Shown piece after piece: positions 35,483 through 44,121 of a stretch of 64,000 bases of DNA (position 1 is its first letter; the number at the start of each line of letters is the position of its first letter). The stretch is from Rhodobacter huangdaonensis (GTDB lineage Bacteria > Pseudomonadota > Alphaproteobacteria > Rhodobacterales > Rhodobacteraceae), in contig NZ_SAVA01000003.1 of NCBI RefSeq assembly GCF_004022465.1, positions 248,001-312,000 on the forward strand, read 5' to 3'. The notes under the pieces were generated by a model. It worked only from the letters and a program-made list of their open reading frames with translations, had not been told where the DNA came from and made no database searches. A program made the translations under genes and the position numbers.

Positions 35483-36534
35483 TAGAGATTGTCCTCGACG
35501 CGAAACCCGGCCGGGATCGCGTCGCGCCCCTCGAGGATCAGATCCGCCATCACCTGCGCCACCTTAGGCGCCATGCCGAAGCCGATCTTGAAGCCGCCGT
35601 TCGCGATGAACTGCCCGGGCCGTCCGGGCCAGGCGCCCAGCATCGGCGCGCGCGAGCGTGCCCGCGGCCGCACCCCCGCCCAGCGGTCGACGATCTCGGC
35701 CCCCGCAAGCACCGGGCAGATCGCCCGGGCCTTCCCGATCAGCGCCTCGAGCTGTGCATCGGTGCTGTCGGGCGCCTCGAAATCGCGCTCCGAGGTCGAG
35801 CCGATCGCGACGGTGCCATCCGCATGCGGCACGATATGCACGGCATCGGCATAGATCTGCGGCACGGCACCCGCCTCGTGGCGCAAAAGCGCCGACTGCC
35901 CCTTCACCCCGCCGCCGATCCCGCGGCCAAGGGCCGTGCCGAGATCGACAAGCCCCGGCGCCCCGGTCGCGTGCAGCACCGTGCCCTCGTCCTCGTCCTC
36001 GGCTGCGCCGATCACGATCTCGCCGCCAAGCGCGGTCAGCGCCGCGGCCAGCGCCGCGCAGGCCGCGCGCGGCGCGGCGCGGGCCGAGAGCGTGTCATGG
36101 ACCACAAGCCCGGTGGGCGAGAGCGGCGCGAAGGGCGCGAACTGCTCGACCGGCAGCACCCGCCACAGCGCCGCAATGCCCCAGTGCTCGGCCGCGCCGG
36201 CGGCGCGGGCCCGCGCCCGCTCGACCGCCGCGGCATCCGTGAGCGGCTGGATCCGGCCGAGCCGGGCATAGCCCGCATCGCCGCCGCCCGCCGCCTGCAC
36301 CGCCGCCCAGAACGCCTCGGCGCCGAGCAGGCTTTCGAGCTGGAACTGTTTCTTCGGGTTCCAGCTCTCGGGCACATGCGGGGCAAGTGCGCCCACCGTG
36401 CCGCCCGACGAGCCCGCACCGATCCGCTCCCGTTCGATCAGCCGCACCCGCGCGCCGCGCCGTGCCATCTCGAAGGCGCAGGCAAGGCCGAACACGCCGC
36501 CGCCGCGCACCGTCACCCGATCCCCTCTTGCCAT
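35482..36534 (-). CDS. FAD-dependent oxidoreductase, DAO family (possible MnmC2-like oxidase)
   Basis: A 350-residue flavoenzyme of the D-amino-acid-oxidase fold: N-terminal Rossmann motif RGGGVFGLACAFEMARRG, ERERIGAGSSGGTVGALAPH and the C-terminal IANGGFKIGFGMAP. It is divergent, 53 bases apart, from mnmD, the methyltransferase half of the tRNA-modifying enzyme MnmC. In E. coli the two halves are one protein and the FAD half oxidises cmnm5U to nm5U, so this may be the detached oxidase. A glycine-oxidase-like role (ThiO) is the main alternative. The start at 36534 is chosen because the longer form would cover the divergent promoter. Confidence 0.75.
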   Translation of the reverse strand: MARGDRVTVRGGGVFGLACAFEMARRGARVRLIERERIGAGSSGGTVGALAPHVPESWNPKKQFQLESLLGAEAFWAAVQAAGGGDAGYARLGRIQPLTDAAAVERARARAAGAAEHWGIAALWRVLPVEQFAPFAPLSPTGLVVHDTLSARAAPRAACAALAAALTALGGEIVIGAAEDEDEGTVLHATGAPGLVDLGTALGRGIGGGVKGQSALLRHEAGAVPQIYADAVHIVPHADGTVAIGSTSERDFEAPDSTDAQLEALIGKARAICPVLAGAEIVDRWAGVRPRARSRAPMLGAWPGRPGQFIANGGFKIGFGMAPKVAQVMADLILEGRDAIPAGFRVEDNL

Positions 36535-36587
36535 TGCCCGGACCTTTCGCCAGTTTCCACGGGAATTCGCCTCAGGCACTACCCGCA

Positions 36588-37253
36588 ATGACCTCCCCTG
36601 ACCAGAGCCCTGCCGCGCTCGACTGGCGCGACGGAACGACGCCCGTCTCGACGCGCTTCGACGATCCCTATTTCAGCCTTGCGGGCGGGCTTGCGGAAAC
36701 GCGCCACGTCTTCCTTGCGGGCAACGACCTGCCGGCGCGGTTCCGCCCCGGCTTCCGGGTGGCCGAGCTCGGCTTCGGCACCGGGCTGAACCTGATCGCG
36801 ACGGCACTGTCGACCGATCTGCCGATCCGCTTCACCTCGTTCGAGGCCTATCCGATGTCGGCTGCTGAGATCGCCCGCGCGCTCGCCGCCTTCCCCGAGG
36901 CCGAGGCCGCCGCCGGCCCCTTCCTCACCGCCTGGGGCCGCGGCGAGACCCGTTTCACCCTGCGCAGCGTCTCGGTCGAGGTGATCCTCGGCGATGTGCG
37001 CGAGACCCTGCCCGGCTGGGCGGGCGCGGCCGACGCCTGGTTCCTCGACGGCTTCTCGCCGGCGAAGAACCCCGAGATGTGGGGCGAGGATCTGATGGCC
37101 GAGGTCGGCCGCCATACCGCGCCCGGCGGCAGCTTCGCCACCTATACTGCCGCGGGCTTCGTGCGCCGCGGCCTTGCCGCCGCGGGCTTCGCGGTCAGCC
37201 GCGCCCCGGGCCATGCCGGCAAGCGCCACATGAGCCGTGGAGTGCGCCCATGA
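36588..37253 (+). CDS. mnmD: tRNA (5-aminomethyl-2-thiouridine)-methyltransferase (MnmD)
   Basis: A 221-residue stand-alone version of the MnmC methyltransferase domain, which makes mnm5s2U at wobble U34. Motifs: FDDPYFSLAGGLAETRHVF, the S-adenosylmethionine loop ELGFGTGLNL and the diagnostic WFLDGFSPAKNPEMW, plus TYTAAGFVRRGL. The adjacent divergent FAD gene may supply the missing oxidase half. Its stop overlaps the ATG of the transporter. Confidence 0.92.
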   Translation: MTSPDQSPAALDWRDGTTPVSTRFDDPYFSLAGGLAETRHVFLAGNDLPARFRPGFRVAELGFGTGLNLIATALSTDLPIRFTSFEAYPMSAAEIARALAAFPEAEAAAGPFLTAWGRGETRFTLRSVSVEVILGDVRETLPGWAGAADAWFLDGFSPAKNPEMWGEDLMAEVGRHTAPGGSFATYTAAGFVRRGLAAAGFAVSRAPGHAGKRHMSRGVRP

Positions 37254-38122
37254 CCGAACAGAACACCCGCCTCGGCGTCGCGATGATGGTCGCGGTGACC
37301 TTCATCTTCGCGGCGCAGGACGGCATCTCGCGCCATCTCGCGGGGGCCTACAACGTCTATCTGGTGGTGATGATCCGCTACTGGGTCTTCGCGCTTTTCG
37401 TGCTTGGCCTCGCGCTGCGCAGCGCAGGCGGGCTGAAGGGTGCGCTGCGCACGAAACACCCGCTGATGCAGAGCCTGCGCGGCGTGCTGCTGGTGCTCGA
37501 GATCTGGGTGGCGATCATCGCCTTCGTCAAGCTCGGCCTGGTCGAGAGCCACTCGATCTTCATCTCCTATCCGCTGATCGTCGCGGCGCTGTCGGGCCCG
37601 GTGCTGGGCGAGAAGGTGGGCTGGCGGCGCTGGCTCGCCATCGGCACGGGCTTCGTCGGGGTGACGATCATCCTCGCCCCCGGCAGCGGCGTGTTCCGCC
37701 CCGAAGCGCTGATCCCGCTTGCCGGCGCGATCATGTTCGCAATCTATGCGCTCGCCACCCGCTGGGTCGCGCGCGACGATTCGGGCGAGGTGTCCTTCTT
37801 CTGGACCGGCATCACCGGCGCGATCACCGCCACCGCCGGCGGGATCTGGTTCTGGCAGCCGATGAGCGCCGGCGACTGGGGCTGGATGGGCCTTCTGTGC
37901 CTGACCGCGATCGCCGGGCACTGGCTGATGATCCGCGCCTATGAAATCGCCGAGGCCTCGGCGCTGCAGCCGATCGCCTATCTGCAGCTCGTTTTCGGCG
38001 CGATCTTCGGCATCACCATCTTCGGCGACGTGCTGCGCCCGAACGTGGCGCTTGGCGCGGCGGTCACCGTCGGTGCGGGGCTCTTCACCCTGTGGCGGGC
38101 ACGGCGCGCGGCGCGGCGTTAG
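37250..38122 (+). CDS. EamA/DMT-family transporter
   Basis: A 290-residue inner-membrane protein with ten helices in two EamA repeats (about 5-135 and 150-285), drug/metabolite transporter superfamily. The substrate is unknown. ATGA overlap with mnmD couples their translation. Its TAG stop overlaps the stop of the convergent lytic transglycosylase gene (shared TTAG), so no terminator separates them. Confidence 0.9.
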   Translation: MTEQNTRLGVAMMVAVTFIFAAQDGISRHLAGAYNVYLVVMIRYWVFALFVLGLALRSAGGLKGALRTKHPLMQSLRGVLLVLEIWVAIIAFVKLGLVESHSIFISYPLIVAALSGPVLGEKVGWRRWLAIGTGFVGVTIILAPGSGVFRPEALIPLAGAIMFAIYALATRWVARDDSGEVSFFWTGITGAITATAGGIWFWQPMSAGDWGWMGLLCLTAIAGHWLMIRAYEIAEASALQPIAYLQLVFGAIFGITIFGDVLRPNVALGAAVTVGAGLFTLWRARRAARR

Positions 38123-40068
38123 GGCACGATGCCGCGCAGCTCGTCCGAGAAGGCGACCGGGCCGGTGCCGGCGACACCGAGCCGGGCACGATAGACCGGC
38201 AGGCTTTCGGCCACCCGCATCACATAGGTGCGGGTTTCGGTGAAGGGGATCATCTCGACCCAGTCGACGACGTCGACGGTCGGCACCCGCGGATCGCCCA
38301 TCTCCTCGATCCAGCGCCGCGGCCGGCCCGGCCCGGCGTTGTAGCCCGCCGCCACCAGCACCGGCGAGGCGCCGAACTCGGCGCGCAGCTTCGCCAGATA
38401 GGCCCCGCCAAGGCGCAGGTTGTAGGTCGCGTCCGTGGTCAGCCGCGGCGCGCTGTAGGTCTCGCCGATCGTCGGCGCCATCAGCTTCGCCGTGCCCGGC
38501 ATCAGCTGCATCAGCCCGCGCGCCCCGACATGGCTGATGACGGCATGATCGAACTCGCTTTCCCGCCGCGCGATCGACAGGGCCAGCTCCTCGGGCACAC
38601 CGAGGTCATGCGTGGTGAGCTCGGGGATCGGGTAATAGGCCTGCACCAGCACCGTGCCGCCGCTTGCCGCACGCTTGGCCAGCAGCAGCGCCAGATGCGG
38701 GTCGCCCCATTCCCCGGCCAGCCGGGCGAGCGCCGGCAGCGCCGCATCGGGCAGGCCTTCCTCGAGATGCAGGATGAAGCGCGCCGCCAGATCCGCGTCC
38801 CCCGCCGCCTCGAGCTCCTGCGCCGCGGCAAAGACCGAAGAGGCCGTGAAGCCCTGCCCGCGCCAGTCGGGCAGGGGCGCGGGGGCCGAGAAGGTGGGAT
38901 CGAGCGGCACCCCGGCGCGCTCGGCGCACAGCAGGCCGTAATAGGCGGTCTGGAACCGCGCGCCGTCGCGATAGGCGGCCTGCGCTTCCGCCATCTTGCC
39001 CATCCGCTCGAGCGCACGCCCGCGCCAGTAATCGGCACGCGAGGTGCTGATCGGGCTCGCCACCTCGGCGCCGAGCGCCTCGAAATGCGCCAGCGCCTGC
39101 GGCGCATCGCCAAGCTTCAGCGCCGCAAAGCCCGCCAGCCATTCGAGATCGGCCCAGTCGCCGCCGCCCGCGGGCAGGCGGTGGCGTGCGGCCAGCTTGT
39201 AGGCGAGCCGCGCATCGCCCTTGCGCAGGAAGAAGCGCGCAAGCTGGCCGCGCAGCGTCGACCAGGCCCCCGGATCGCCCAGGGTATCGGCGCTGTCCGA
39301 GCGCGACAGCACGATCTCGGCCGCCCCCTCCTCGAGGCTCTTGCGCCAGCGCCAGACCGCGCGGTCGCGCGCCAGCCCGGCCGAGTGCATCATGTAGTCG
39401 GGCACCGCGGAGATCAGCGCATCCACCCCCTGCGCGCGGCGTTGCAGCGCGATCCGCGCCGCGGCGACGGCCCGGGTGCCCGGGGTGACGAGCGGCAGCA
39501 TCCGCGCCGCCTGCGCGGTCTCGCCGCGGTCGAGCATCGCCTGCATCCGCCCGCCATGCGCCGGCGCCACCAGATCGCCATAGCGCGCGAGGAATGCCGC
39601 CTCCTCGGCCTCGGTCAGGGAAAGGCCGCGCCAGGCGGTCTCGGCCACCTGCCGGGCGGCCTCGTCGCGGCCAAGCGCCTGCAGCGCCGCAATCAGGGCG
39701 AGCGCCCCCTGCCCGGTCTGCGGCGCGGATCGGGCGAACCAGGCGACGACCGCGGCGGGGCTCGCCTCGCTCAGCTGGTCCTCGCCCTTGCGGCGCAAAA
39801 GCGCCATCCCCGGCCAGTCGGCCCGGCGCGAGACGAAATCGGCATACTCATCGAAGCTGCCCTGCCCCGCCCGCAGCCGCTGCCATTCGATCAGGTCGGC
39901 GGCGATGATGCCTGCCGGGCGTGCGGCCGCCGCCGCGCCGTCCCAGTCGCCGGACTGCGCAGCCGCCAGCGCCGCGGCGAGCGCGGTGGCATCGGCCGCC
40001 CGGGCGGGGGGCGCGGAAAGGGCAAGGGCGACGGTCAGAAGGACCGCCATCGGAAGGGTTCGGATCAT
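38119..40068 (-). CDS. Soluble lytic murein transglycosylase (Slt family)
   Basis: A 649-residue periplasmic enzyme that cleaves peptidoglycan to 1,6-anhydromuropeptides. A signal peptide (about 1-23, ending PPARA) leads into a long alpha-superhelical U/L domain and a C-terminal lysozyme-like domain with ARRESEFDHAVISHVGARG and GLMQLMPGTAK; the glutamate of ESEFDH is catalytic. YNAGPGRPRRW completes the family 1 motif set. The start at 40068 gives a clean signal peptide; 40122 would add 18 unneeded residues. Confidence 0.93.
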   Translation of the reverse strand: MIRTLPMAVLLTVALALSAPPARAADATALAAALAAAQSGDWDGAAAAARPAGIIAADLIEWQRLRAGQGSFDEYADFVSRRADWPGMALLRRKGEDQLSEASPAAVVAWFARSAPQTGQGALALIAALQALGRDEAARQVAETAWRGLSLTEAEEAAFLARYGDLVAPAHGGRMQAMLDRGETAQAARMLPLVTPGTRAVAAARIALQRRAQGVDALISAVPDYMMHSAGLARDRAVWRWRKSLEEGAAEIVLSRSDSADTLGDPGAWSTLRGQLARFFLRKGDARLAYKLAARHRLPAGGGDWADLEWLAGFAALKLGDAPQALAHFEALGAEVASPISTSRADYWRGRALERMGKMAEAQAAYRDGARFQTAYYGLLCAERAGVPLDPTFSAPAPLPDWRGQGFTASSVFAAAQELEAAGDADLAARFILHLEEGLPDAALPALARLAGEWGDPHLALLLAKRAASGGTVLVQAYYPIPELTTHDLGVPEELALSIARRESEFDHAVISHVGARGLMQLMPGTAKLMAPTIGETYSAPRLTTDATYNLRLGGAYLAKLRAEFGASPVLVAAGYNAGPGRPRRWIEEMGDPRVPTVDVVDWVEMIPFTETRTYVMRVAESLPVYRARLGVAGTGPVAFSDELRGIVP

Positions 40069-40125
40069 CGCTCTGCTCGTTTTTTCCAGTGGTGACGCGA
40101 AGCCCGCCGCGATGCAATTCACAAG

Positions 40126-40154
40126 TTGGCAAGAGGCGAAGGCTCGCCTATGGT
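40126..40154 (+). promoter_or_regulatory. Promoter of dapA
   Basis: TTGGCA at 40126-40131, 17-base spacer, TATGGT at 40149-40154; predicted start 40161, leaving a 42-base leader with AGGAG before the ATG. Confidence 0.65.
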
Positions 40155-40202
40155 CCGGCCGATTTCAACCGGGCGAATCCGCCCCCACCGCAGGAGCGTG
40201 TC

Positions 40203-41075
40203 ATGTTCAAAGGGTCCTTCCCCGCACTCGTCACGCCGTTCACGAACGGCGCAGTCGATTGGGACACGCTCAAGAAACTGGTGGAGTGGCACATCGGGCA
40301 GGGCTCGAACGGCATCGTCCCGGTCGGCACCACCGGCGAGAGCCCGACGCTGAGCCACGAGGAACACAACCGCGTGATCGAGGAGGTGGTGAAGGCCGCC
40401 GCCGGCCGGGTGCCGGTGATCGCCGGCGCCGGCTCGAACGCGACCGCCGAGGGGATCGAGCTGATCCGCCACGCCGAGGCCGCCGGCGCCGATGCCGCGC
40501 TCGTGGTGACACCCTATTACAACAAGCCGACGCAGCGCGGCATGGTGGCGCATTTCACCGCGATGCACGACGCCTCGTCGCTGCCGATCATCATCTACAA
40601 CATCCCCGGCCGCTCGGTCGTCGACATGTCGCCCGAGACCATGGGGCAGCTGGCGAAACTGCCGCGCATCATCGGCGTCAAGGACGCGACCGGCGATCTG
40701 AGCCGGGTGGCGAAGCAGCGCCTGACCTGCGGGCCCGAGTTCATCCAGCTCTCGGGCGAGGATGCGACGGCGCTCGGCTTCAACGCCATGGGCGGCGTCG
40801 GCTGCATCTCGGTCACCGCGAACGTGGCGCCGAAGCTCTGCGCCGAGATGCAGGCAGCGACGCTGGCGGGCGATTACGTCAAGGCGATGGAGTATCAGGA
40901 CAAGCTGATGCCGCTGCACATCGCGATCTTCCTCGAACCGGGCGTTGCCGGGGCGAAGTACGCGATGTCGAAGCTCGGCCTGTGCGCGGCCGAGGTGCGG
41001 CTGCCGCTGACCGAGCTCACCGCCCCCACCAAGGCCGCGATCGACGCGGCGATGGCGCATGCCGGCCTGATCTGA
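40203..41075 (+). CDS. dapA: 4-hydroxy-tetrahydrodipicolinate synthase
   Basis: Condenses pyruvate with aspartate semialdehyde, the first step towards diaminopimelate and lysine. It has 290 residues with GTTGESPTLSHEEH, the YNIPGRSVVDM tyrosine and the Schiff-base lysine in IIGVKDATGD (about 161). It is divergent from the lytic transglycosylase and followed by palindromic element E. Confidence 0.98.
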   Translation: MFKGSFPALVTPFTNGAVDWDTLKKLVEWHIGQGSNGIVPVGTTGESPTLSHEEHNRVIEEVVKAAAGRVPVIAGAGSNATAEGIELIRHAEAAGADAALVVTPYYNKPTQRGMVAHFTAMHDASSLPIIIYNIPGRSVVDMSPETMGQLAKLPRIIGVKDATGDLSRVAKQRLTCGPEFIQLSGEDATALGFNAMGGVGCISVTANVAPKLCAEMQAATLAGDYVKAMEYQDKLMPLHIAIFLEPGVAGAKYAMSKLGLCAAEVRLPLTELTAPTKAAIDAAMAHAGLI

Positions 41076-41102
41076 GGCCATCTCACAATCGGACATCGGA
41101 TC

Positions 41103-41225
41103 GGGGGGCGCTGCCCCCCGTCTTCGTTTCACGAAGACTCCCCCCGAGGTATTTGGAGCAAGATGAAATCTGTTCCTTTCATCTTGCTCCAAATACCTCA
41201 GGGGGTCCGGGGGAGGATCCCCCGG
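41103..41225. repeat. Modular palindromic intergenic element, copy E
   Basis: Between convergent dapA and the glutamine-synthetase-like gene. The left outer box is GGGGGGCGCTGCCCCCC; the right one is replaced by a hairpin CCGGGGG-AGGA-TCCCCCGG. The left private hairpin is GTCTTCG-TTTCA-CGAAGAC. The inner arms carry TTTGGAGCAAGATGAAA against TTTCATCTTGCTCCAAA: a G-to-A change on one side matched by C-to-T on the other, compared with copy B. Confidence 0.88.
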
Positions 41226-41230
41226 CCGCC

Positions 41231-42610
41231 TCAGACGTTGTGCAGATAGAGCGCGTAATCGACGTCGGCGATCCAGCGCGCGACGCGGGCATGCTCGGCC
41301 GCCTTGATCGCGGTGAAGGTGCGGTGCATGTCCGCACCAAGCGCCTCCTTCAGGAACTCCGACGCCGTTGCCCGATCGATCGCTTCGCGCCAGTCGCGCG
41401 GCATCGGCAGATCGTCGGCGCCCTCATAGCCGTTGCCGGTGGTCTCGGGGCCCGGGTCGATGCGCTGCGCGAGGCCGTGGCGGATGCCCGCAAGGATCGT
41501 CGCGCCGACGAGATAGGGGCTGGCATCGACGCCCGAGGGGCGATGCTCGATCCGCCGCGCCTTGAGCTCGCCCGCCGGGATGCGCAGCGCGACGGAGCGG
41601 TTGTTGACGCCCCAGGACGGTGACACCGGCGCATAGCTTTGCCCCACGAAGCGGCGCCAGGAATTCGCATGCGGCGCGAAGACCAGCATCGACTCGCCCA
41701 TCGTCTGGCGCAGCCCGCCGAGCGCGTGGCGGATGGTGTCGGTCCACACCCCCTCGACCGCCTCGGCGAAGATGTTGCGCCCCGTGCCGTCCTGCAGCGA
41801 GACGTGGAAATGCATGCCGGAGCCCGCGTATTTCTCGACCGGCTTCGCCATGAAACAGGCGGTGACACCATGCCGGCGCGCCTGCATCCGCACGATGCGC
41901 TTCAGCCGCACGAGGTCATCGGCCGCCTGCATCACATCGGTGCGGTAATCGAGCGTGAGCTCGTATTGCCCCGGCGCATATTCCGAGATCACCGTCTCGG
42001 CGCGGATCCCCATCGCCTCGGCGGCGCGGTAGATGTCGGAGAACAGCGGCTGCATCCCGTGCAGGTGATCGACGGAATAGACCTCGGTCCAGTCCGAGCG
42101 GCGCCCGTCGAGCACTGCGGGCGCCGGCCGCACACCCGCGCTCATGTCCGGATCGAGCAGGAAGAATTCGAGCTCGAAGGCGCCGGCGGGGAACAGCCCC
42201 TCGCCCGCCATCGCCTCGACCTGACGCGTCAGGGCATGGCGCGGGTCCGAGCTCATCGGCACACCGTCGAGCGAATACATGCTCATCAGCAGCTCGGCCC
42301 GCGGCGGCGTGGTGCCGTGCAGCGGCTTCAGCGTGCCCGGGACCGGCCAGGCGCGCAGATCGCCGTCGCCCTGATCCCAGATCAGGCCGGTCTCGTGCAC
42401 ATCCTCGCCGACGATGTCGAGCCCGAGGATCGAGATCGGCAGGTGGCGGCCGTTGCGGTAGAGGCCAACCAGCTCGTGGCGGCGGATGATCTTGCCGCGG
42501 CCGATGCCGTTGGCATCGGACAGGACGATGTCGATCGCCTCGATCTCGGGATGGGCGGCGAGGAATTCCTCGGCTTCCTCGACGGAGGAGCCGGACGGGG
42601 AAAGGGTCAT
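41231..42610 (-). CDS. Glutamine-synthetase-like ligase (gamma-glutamylpolyamine/amine type)
   Basis: A 459-residue member of the glutamine synthetase fold in the PuuA/GlnT branch, which joins glutamate to amines such as putrescine. Seen: NGIGRGKIIRRHEL near the start, EYAPGQYELTLDY, the GSGMHFHVSLQDG glutamate site, NSWRRFVGQSYAPVSPSW and RRIEHRPSGVDASPYL. It begins one base after the aminotransferase stop, so the two are an operon. The other Puu genes (oxidase, aldehyde dehydrogenase, hydrolase) are not in the window, so the amine is unknown. Confidence 0.87.
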   Translation of the reverse strand: MTLSPSGSSVEEAEEFLAAHPEIEAIDIVLSDANGIGRGKIIRRHELVGLYRNGRHLPISILGLDIVGEDVHETGLIWDQGDGDLRAWPVPGTLKPLHGTTPPRAELLMSMYSLDGVPMSSDPRHALTRQVEAMAGEGLFPAGAFELEFFLLDPDMSAGVRPAPAVLDGRRSDWTEVYSVDHLHGMQPLFSDIYRAAEAMGIRAETVISEYAPGQYELTLDYRTDVMQAADDLVRLKRIVRMQARRHGVTACFMAKPVEKYAGSGMHFHVSLQDGTGRNIFAEAVEGVWTDTIRHALGGLRQTMGESMLVFAPHANSWRRFVGQSYAPVSPSWGVNNRSVALRIPAGELKARRIEHRPSGVDASPYLVGATILAGIRHGLAQRIDPGPETTGNGYEGADDLPMPRDWREAIDRATASEFLKEALGADMHRTFTAIKAAEHARVARWIADVDYALYLHNV

Positions 42611-42611
42611 G

Positions 42612-43982
42612 TCAGGTCTCGAACAGAAGGCCCAGCACCGCACCGAAGCTGTCGACCAGGCGGTCGATCTGGGCCTCGGTGGTGGCGGGCGAAATCAGCA
42701 TCATGTTGTGGAAAGGGGCGATCAGGCAGCCGCGGTTCAAAAGGCCCTGGTGGATCGCCGCCTCGAGGGCGGGGGCATGGGCGGCCTCGGCCTGCGTGCC
42801 GTTCAGCAGCGGCCCGGGGGCGCAGATGAATTCGACCCGCGCACCGACGCGCACCACATGCCACGGCGCACCGACGCGGGCGATCGCCTTCGTCAGTCCC
42901 GCGGCGAGACGCGCGGCGCCCGCCTCCATCCGGGCATAATTCTCGGCGGTCATCACCTCGGAGAGGGTGACGACGAGGCAGGCGAATTGCATCGGGTTCG
43001 CCGACAGCGTGGTGCCCATGCCGGAATGGCCGGCGGGACGGGAGGCGTCATAGGCGGCAAAGCGGCGCGCGACGGGCTCGGTCACGCCCCAGACAGCGGT
43101 GGGCATCCCGCCCGCCACGCATTTGCCGGTGACGAAGATGTCGGGTGTCAGCCCGTGCACCCGGGCATAGCCGCCCCGCCCCGACGAGATCGTGTGCGTC
43201 TCGTCAATGATGAGGAGCGCGCCGTGGCGGGTGGCAAGGTCGCGCAGCCCGGCGTGGAACCCGGGCGCCGGCAGCACCATGCAGGAATTGGTCATCACCG
43301 GCTCGGTCAGGATCGCGGCGACGTCGCCCGCGGCCAGCGCCGCCTCGACCGAGGCGAGGTCGTTGAACTCGGCCGCGACGGCGACCTGCGTCAGGTCCTC
43401 GACCTGACCGACAAGGCCCGGACGCGCCACGGTCCGGCCGGCCTCGAGCCGCACCATCGTGTCGTCGACCGTGCCGTGATAGCAGCCGTTGAAGACGAGC
43501 ACCTTCGGCCGCCCGGTGATGGCGCGGGCGAGGCGCAGGGCGAAGCGGTTCGCGTCGGTTGCGGTCGTCGCGATCTGCCAGCGCATCGGGCCGAAGACCT
43601 CGCACAGAAGCCGCCCGGCCTCGAGCGCCGTCTCGCTCGGCAGCATGGTGGTGAGGCCGCGGTCTGCCTGCGCGCGGATCGCGCGGGCGACGGGGGCGGG
43701 CGAATGGCCGAACATCGAGCCGGTGTCGCCAAGGCAGAAATCGTCGATCACATGGCCGTCGAGATCTTCGACCACCGCCCCCTCGGCGCGGGCGACCAGC
43801 ATCGGGAAGGGCTGCGGCCAGTCGCGCATCCAGTGCATCGGCACGCCGTCGAGAAACGCCCCCGACCCGGCCGCGAGCGCGGCGCGGCTGCGCGGACGGG
43901 CCGCGGCATAGGCCGCCGCCTCGGCCGCCGAGAAATCGGCAATCCGTGCGGCGCTCAGCCCGCCGATGCGTTCATCCGTCAT
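42612..43982 (-). CDS. Class III PLP aminotransferase, glutamate-1-semialdehyde-like
   Basis: A 456-residue class III aminotransferase. The PLP lysine lies in FVTGKCVAGGMP, with IIDETHTISSGRGGYARVHG before it and GDTGSMFGHSPAPVARAI in the N-terminal part. It resembles the glutamate-1-semialdehyde mutase subgroup but is upstream of a glutamine-synthetase-like ligase rather than haem genes, which suggests amine or omega-amino-acid catabolism. First gene of the pair; a strong terminator hairpin lies upstream, belonging to nhaD. Confidence 0.85.
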   Translation of the reverse strand: MTDERIGGLSAARIADFSAAEAAAYAAARPRSRAALAAGSGAFLDGVPMHWMRDWPQPFPMLVARAEGAVVEDLDGHVIDDFCLGDTGSMFGHSPAPVARAIRAQADRGLTTMLPSETALEAGRLLCEVFGPMRWQIATTATDANRFALRLARAITGRPKVLVFNGCYHGTVDDTMVRLEAGRTVARPGLVGQVEDLTQVAVAAEFNDLASVEAALAAGDVAAILTEPVMTNSCMVLPAPGFHAGLRDLATRHGALLIIDETHTISSGRGGYARVHGLTPDIFVTGKCVAGGMPTAVWGVTEPVARRFAAYDASRPAGHSGMGTTLSANPMQFACLVVTLSEVMTAENYARMEAGAARLAAGLTKAIARVGAPWHVVRVGARVEFICAPGPLLNGTQAEAAHAPALEAAIHQGLLNRGCLIAPFHNMMLISPATTEAQIDRLVDSFGAVLGLLFET

Positions 43983-44075
43983 CTGCCCCTCCCGAGATCG
44001 GCGCAGATCAGCACGCCGGACGGCTTGCCGTCAACGCCCCGCGACGTGCCGTTCCGGCACACCGTCTGCCAAAAG

Positions 44076-44108
44076 GAAAAGGCCCGGGCGCGCGGCCCGG
44101 GCCTTTTC
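44076..44108 (-). terminator. Rho-independent terminator of nhaD
   Basis: A perfect 14-bp stem GAAAAGGCCCGGGC / GCCCGGGCCTTTTC with a five-base loop, with A and T runs on both outer ends. It lies just past the nhaD stop. Confidence 0.85.
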
Positions 44109-44121
44109 GGCAGTCCTGTCC

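Noticed and set aside
38092..40095. A 667-codon plus-strand frame opposite the lytic transglycosylase
   Set aside because: Antisense shadow with skewed composition; the minus-strand gene has signal peptide and catalytic motifs.
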